Source of the DNA: Helcobacillus massiliensis
GTDB taxonomy: Bacteria > Actinomycetota > Actinomycetes > Actinomycetales > Dermabacteraceae
Length of the DNA: 64,000 nucleotides
Direction: 5' to 3'
Assembly: GCF_014191425.1 (NCBI RefSeq)
Contig: NZ_JACHWP010000002.1
Location: forward strand, 124,001 to 188,000
Part shown: positions 60,815 through 64,000 of the stretch, piece after piece
Layout: the number at the start of each line of letters is the position of its first letter
Position numbering within the stretch: the first letter of the stretch is position 1
Position numbers and translations under genes: made by a program
The notes under the pieces: generated by a model
Seen by the model: the letters and a program-made list of their open reading frames with translations, nothing else
Database searches by the model: none
Told to the model about the DNA's origin: nothing

Positions 60815-63800
60815 GGCTCTCCTGGTAGCGGCGGATCGCGGAGGACACGGACACATCCAGCAGCAGGGAGCGCTGCTCGAAGCCGAGGAACTCCCGCACT
60901 TCGGCGGCGAGCTGCTCGGTGAGGCGGGCACGTCCGTCACTGGAGATGTAGGCGACGACCGCGTCGAAGTCCTCCGCGCCGTAGAACGACAGCGGGTGGC
61001 CTGCCGGCACCTTGGGGCGCGGGAGGCGATGGCGGGTGGTGCCGGCGCGTGCCACCGGCTCCTGGAGGCGCTCCATCCAGAACGCGTGCGCCCGCTCCAC
61101 CGTGCGCGTGACGCGGTCCGCTTCGCCTTCGGGGTCGATGAACAGGGCCCACGACCAGACGCGCTCCACGACCCAGCCCGCGGCTTCGAGGCGTTCGGTG
61201 CGAAGCCGGTCGCGTTCGCGCTGGTCAGCGGTGGTGGCGTAGCGGGCTCCGTCGGTCTCCACCGCCACGAGGAGGCGGCCCGGCAGGTCCCGGTGGCCGA
61301 CGGCGAGTTCGATGCGGTCGTGGGAGAGGCCGTAGTCGAGCTCGGTGTGGAGGCCGCGCTCCTGCAGACGGTCCGCGAGGTCGGCCACGAGGGCGTCGAT
61401 GTGGGAGTCGCCGCCCTCGGCGAAGCGGATCGCCGGCGTGGCGTCGGCGGTGGCGTCGTCCTCGGACACCTCAAGGGTGGGCTCCGGCAGGGGCGCGACG
61501 TCGGCGGCGGAGTGGCCGACGGGTTCCGACGCGTCCGCGGATTCACCGGCATCCTCAGCGCACTCGGTGGCTTCCTGCTCGGCGGGATCGGGGGCTCCGT
61601 CGGCTTGCTGCTCCTCGGCTGCCTGCTCGGCGGACTCGGAGACTCCGTCGGCCTGCTGCTCCTCGGCTTCCTGCTCGGTGGGCTCGGGGGCGGCGGCTGC
61701 CTGCTCGGCGGGGTCGGGCGTGCCGTCGTCCTCGCCGAGGACCGCGGCGTCGAAGCCTGCTTCGAGGAAGCGCAGCAGATCGTAGAGGTCGCGCGCCCCC
61801 TCCGTCGTGAGGCGGTCCGGGTCGAAGTCCGCGGAGGCCAGGGAGCTGACCACGACGGTGCGCAGGCGCGATCGGGTCAGCAGGCTGACCAGGACCTTGC
61901 GGCCGTGCGGGCCGGACAGCGGCCCAAAGGAGTGGAACAGGCGGCCGTGCGGGGTGAGGCCGAAGCCGAGGGAGACGATGATGTCGTCGCGCTCCACCGC
62001 GGTCGCACCGATCGCGGGCGTCACCACGAACGCCTCCGGCACGTTCGGCTGGAAGAAGTCCCGCAGCTCCGGCATCCGGCTCACCGTCGACATGATCCGG
62101 TCCATCACGCGCTTCGCGTGCTCCGCCGTCACCGTCACCACCGCGAGCGAACGCTCCGGTGACATGCGGGCATGCTGCACCACCAGGTCAGTGATGCGGC
62201 GCAGCTCGGCCTCGGTCGACTCCACGTAGGCGGTGTCCGCGGCGACGGGGCCGCGGCCGTCCTCCACGTGGATGAACAGGTCATCGTCCGGCGGCAGGGG
62301 GCTCGGCACCGCGAGCTGGTGGGCGTCCAGTTCATCAGGGCGGCCGGCTCGGGTCACACGGGACACGAAGCGGCGCACACCACCGGTCGCGGGGTGCTGG
62401 TCCCGGCGGATCCGCACGATCGGGGCAAGGGCCCGCAGGTCGTCCAGCAGCAGGTTGTTCGCCATCGGCAGCGCCCCCGGCTCCAGCTCCTCCGCCTCCG
62501 GCTGCAGCGGCGGCTCCCCCGCGTACTCGTACGCATCACCGATGACCACGGCGCGGTCGGCGCGGGTCAGGGCGGGGACCGCAGCAGCGGTGGGCAGGCG
62601 GGCGCCGTCGGCCACAATGACGACATCGAAGTGGACGCCCGACGGGATCAGCTGCGGCACCATGTACGGCGACACCAGCCAGAGGGGGCGGGCGCGGAAC
62701 ATGATCTGCTCGTACTTCGCGACCACGTCCTTCACGCTCGTGGTGCCCGGGTTGTTCAGCTCCACGATCGCGGCGCGGGACGTGTCCCGGTAGCGCTTCA
62801 TCGTCTCCACGAGGATGCGGTCGGCCTGCTCCCGCACCCGGTACTGCTGCGCGGCGAGGAACTGCGCATCCAGGCGGCGGTAGCGCTCCGCGATCTGCGA
62901 CAGGTCCGTGCCCGTGTGCTCACTGAGCAGCGGTTCCTTCGCCGCGATGAACTCGAACACGCTGGACCACCAGGCGAGGTCGAGCTCCGCAGCGACGTTC
63001 TCCTCCTCGAGTTCGCGGGCGCGCAGATCCGCCACAAGGCGGCCCAGGCCCTCGAAGTCGAGCTCGCGCAGAATCGTGGTCTGCTCCGGCAGGTCCTCCA
63101 GCGCCTGCTTGTCCTCCACCAGTTCCCGGATCTGCGCCTGGATGTCGGTGATCGGACGGCGGCCGAACTCGGTGCCGGCGCGGGTTCCGGCGAGCAGCAC
63201 CTCCAGCTCATCCAGGGCGCGCTCACAGCGGTCCACCACCGCGGTCAGGTCATCCAGATCCGCGGGTACCACAGGCTGGGAATCGGGGGCTGTCGAATGG
63301 GTGCGCCAGTCGTGGGCCACCCCGCGCACCCCGGTGAGCGCTTCATGCAGCTCCTGCGGGGTCGCCGAGTCCTTCGCATACCCGGCGGCCTCCTGCCGCA
63401 GGGCGCGGCGCTGCCGCATCCCCTGCTTGATGCCGTGCGCCTGACGGAACTTCTTGTCGCCCGTCGCGGCGATGAGGGCATCCAGATCGGAGAGGAACAC
63501 CTGGGCATCGAACCGGGTCGTCACGGTGCGCACCCGTTCCAGGACGCGGATCTGCGTGCGCAGCGCATCGATCGATTCGGCGGGCTCGAGGTGAGCCTGC
63601 TTCGTCATCTCCCGGCTGCGGCGGATCAGCTCCGGCAGGTGCTCGTCATCGAGCGCCTCAGCGAGCTCCAGGGCTCGGTCCGCCTGCGTGCGCGTGGTGA
63701 TGTGGGCACCGGCCCACGGCGTGACATCGGCCCCCAGGTAGAGGGCGCGGGTGGCGGCGGCACGCTCCAGCAGCTCGCGGTACTCATCGGGCCGCTCCCC

Positions 63801-64000
63801 CACTCGGCGGGCCACATCGGCCGGCAGGCGCACCTGCGTGCGCGGCGCGGGGTCACGGCGCAGCAGGCCCGAGAGCGCGTTGATCGCATCGTGCGCGGAG
63901 GCGCCCCAGGGCTCCTGGCGGCGGTGCATCGCCGTCAGATGCTCACGCAGCGACTCCGCCGCCTCCACGAGCGCCGGGTCCTCCTCCATCGAGACCGGCG
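60807..64000 (-). CDS. Large helicase-nuclease fusion (5' end beyond window)
   Basis: At least 1064 codons, open through base 64000; the Walker A part must lie further right. Visible: a long helical region, a Walker B/motif III-like block (FDVVIVADGARLPTAAAVPAL, RAVVIGDAYEY), motifs V-VI-like (RDDIIVSLGFGLTPHGRLFHSFGPL; LVSLLTRSRLRTVVVSS) of the SF1/DUF4011-like helicases, an acidic repeat linker (EEQQADG units, about 61560-61730), then a restriction-endonuclease-fold domain (DRIELAVGH, VETDGARY, RDRLRTERLEAAGWVVERVWS) of the MTES_1575 type. The role is unknown; DNA repair or defence are both possible. Confidence 0.8.
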   Translation of the reverse strand, partial: PVSMEEDPALVEAAESLREHLTAMHRRQEPWGASAHDAINALSGLLRRDPAPRTQVRLPADVARRVGERPDEYRELLERAAATRALYLGADVTPWAGAHITTRTQADRALELAEALDDEHLPELIRRSREMTKQAHLEPAESIDALRTQIRVLERVRTVTTRFDAQVFLSDLDALIAATGDKKFRQAHGIKQGMRQRRALRQEAAGYAKDSATPQELHEALTGVRGVAHDWRTHSTAPDSQPVVPADLDDLTAVVDRCERALDELEVLLAGTRAGTEFGRRPITDIQAQIRELVEDKQALEDLPEQTTILRELDFEGLGRLVADLRARELEEENVAAELDLAWWSSVFEFIAAKEPLLSEHTGTDLSQIAERYRRLDAQFLAAQQYRVREQADRILVETMKRYRDTSRAAIVELNNPGTTSVKDVVAKYEQIMFRARPLWLVSPYMVPQLIPSGVHFDVVIVADGARLPTAAAVPALTRADRAVVIGDAYEYAGEPPLQPEAEELEPGALPMANNLLLDDLRALAPIVRIRRDQHPATGGVRRFVSRVTRAGRPDELDAHQLAVPSPLPPDDDLFIHVEDGRGPVAADTAYVESTEAELRRITDLVVQHARMSPERSLAVVTVTAEHAKRVMDRIMSTVSRMPELRDFFQPNVPEAFVVTPAIGATAVERDDIIVSLGFGLTPHGRLFHSFGPLSGPHGRKVLVSLLTRSRLRTVVVSSLASADFDPDRLTTEGARDLYDLLRFLEAGFDAAVLGEDDGTPDPAEQAAAAPEPTEQEAEEQQADGVSESAEQAAEEQQADGAPDPAEQEATECAEDAGESADASEPVGHSAADVAPLPEPTLEVSEDDATADATPAIRFAEGGDSHIDALVADLADRLQERGLHTELDYGLSHDRIELAVGHRDLPGRLLVAVETDGARYATTADQRERDRLRTERLEAAGWVVERVWSWALFIDPEGEADRVTRTVERAHAFWMERLQEPVARAGTTRHRLPRPKVPAGHPLSFYGAEDFDAVVAYISSDGRARLTEQLAAEVREFLGFEQRSLLLDVSVSSAIRRYQESHD

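Overview
The window is high-GC (roughly 70%) chromosomal DNA from an actinomycete. The gene content (menaquinone pathway, Ccs/Res cytochrome c maturation, PerM next to purN/purH, DUF3017, DUF4229, REP13E12-like DUF222 nuclease) and the many leaderless-type starts fit Micrococcales, possibly a Dermabacteraceae relative. The genus is a guess. There is no prophage, CRISPR array, insertion sequence or origin. This is core chromosome with a few inserted blocks.

Region 1 (1-17.6 kb) is the classical tRNA-Trp / secE / nusG / rplK-rplA / rplJ-rplL / rpoB transcription-translation cluster on the minus strand. It is interrupted twice. A lipoprotein gene lies between rplL and rpoB. A 9 kb block lies between rplA and rplJ. 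That block holds a POT peptide transporter and a 5-oxoproline (pxp/ycs-type) locus: pxpA, a fused pxpB-pxpC, a biotin carboxylase-biotin carrier subunit and a GntR regulator on the minus strand, with a divergent pair made of a metal-ligand-less NRAMP-family transporter and a DUF1445 protein. Two near-identical palindromes (TTGTTCAAC core) sit in the two outer promoters, so the block looks like one regulon. The pairing of a biotin carboxylase with KipI/KipA-type subunits is the most interesting system here.

Region 2 (17.7-30.6 kb) is general metabolism: an aminotransferase, adenosine deaminase, galactokinase with a ThrE exporter, beta-carbonic anhydrase, DUF3017, aspartate ammonia-lyase, a PPK2 kinase, a fused PurN-PurH protein and PerM.

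Region 3 (30.6-51 kb) serves the respiratory chain. It has menaquinone genes menF, menD, menC, menB, menE and menA, an alkyltransferase-like DNA-repair gene embedded among them, an HtrA protease, a DEAD-box helicase, and the operon (phosphatase)-resA-ccdA-resB-ccsB for cytochrome c maturation. A decayed amino-acid permease remnant lies at 32.1-32.3 kb. A DUF222-HNH gene at 40.5 kb has an unusually structured promoter and leader.

Region 4 (50.8-64 kb) holds a MarR/YceI divergent pair, a glutaredoxin-like protein, the tiny ribosomal protein bS22, a pair of overlapping dynamin-like GTPase genes, an AcuC-type deacetylase, the Ktr/Trk potassium uptake pair, proC, a small unknown gene and the 3' part of a large helicase-nuclease gene that runs off the right edge.

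Recurring architecture: about a dozen genes have a TANNNT hexamer exactly 6 or 7 bases before the start codon, the layout expected of leaderless transcripts. A 10-mer, ACCCGTCGGC or its complement, recurs about 21 times, almost all right of 25 kb.
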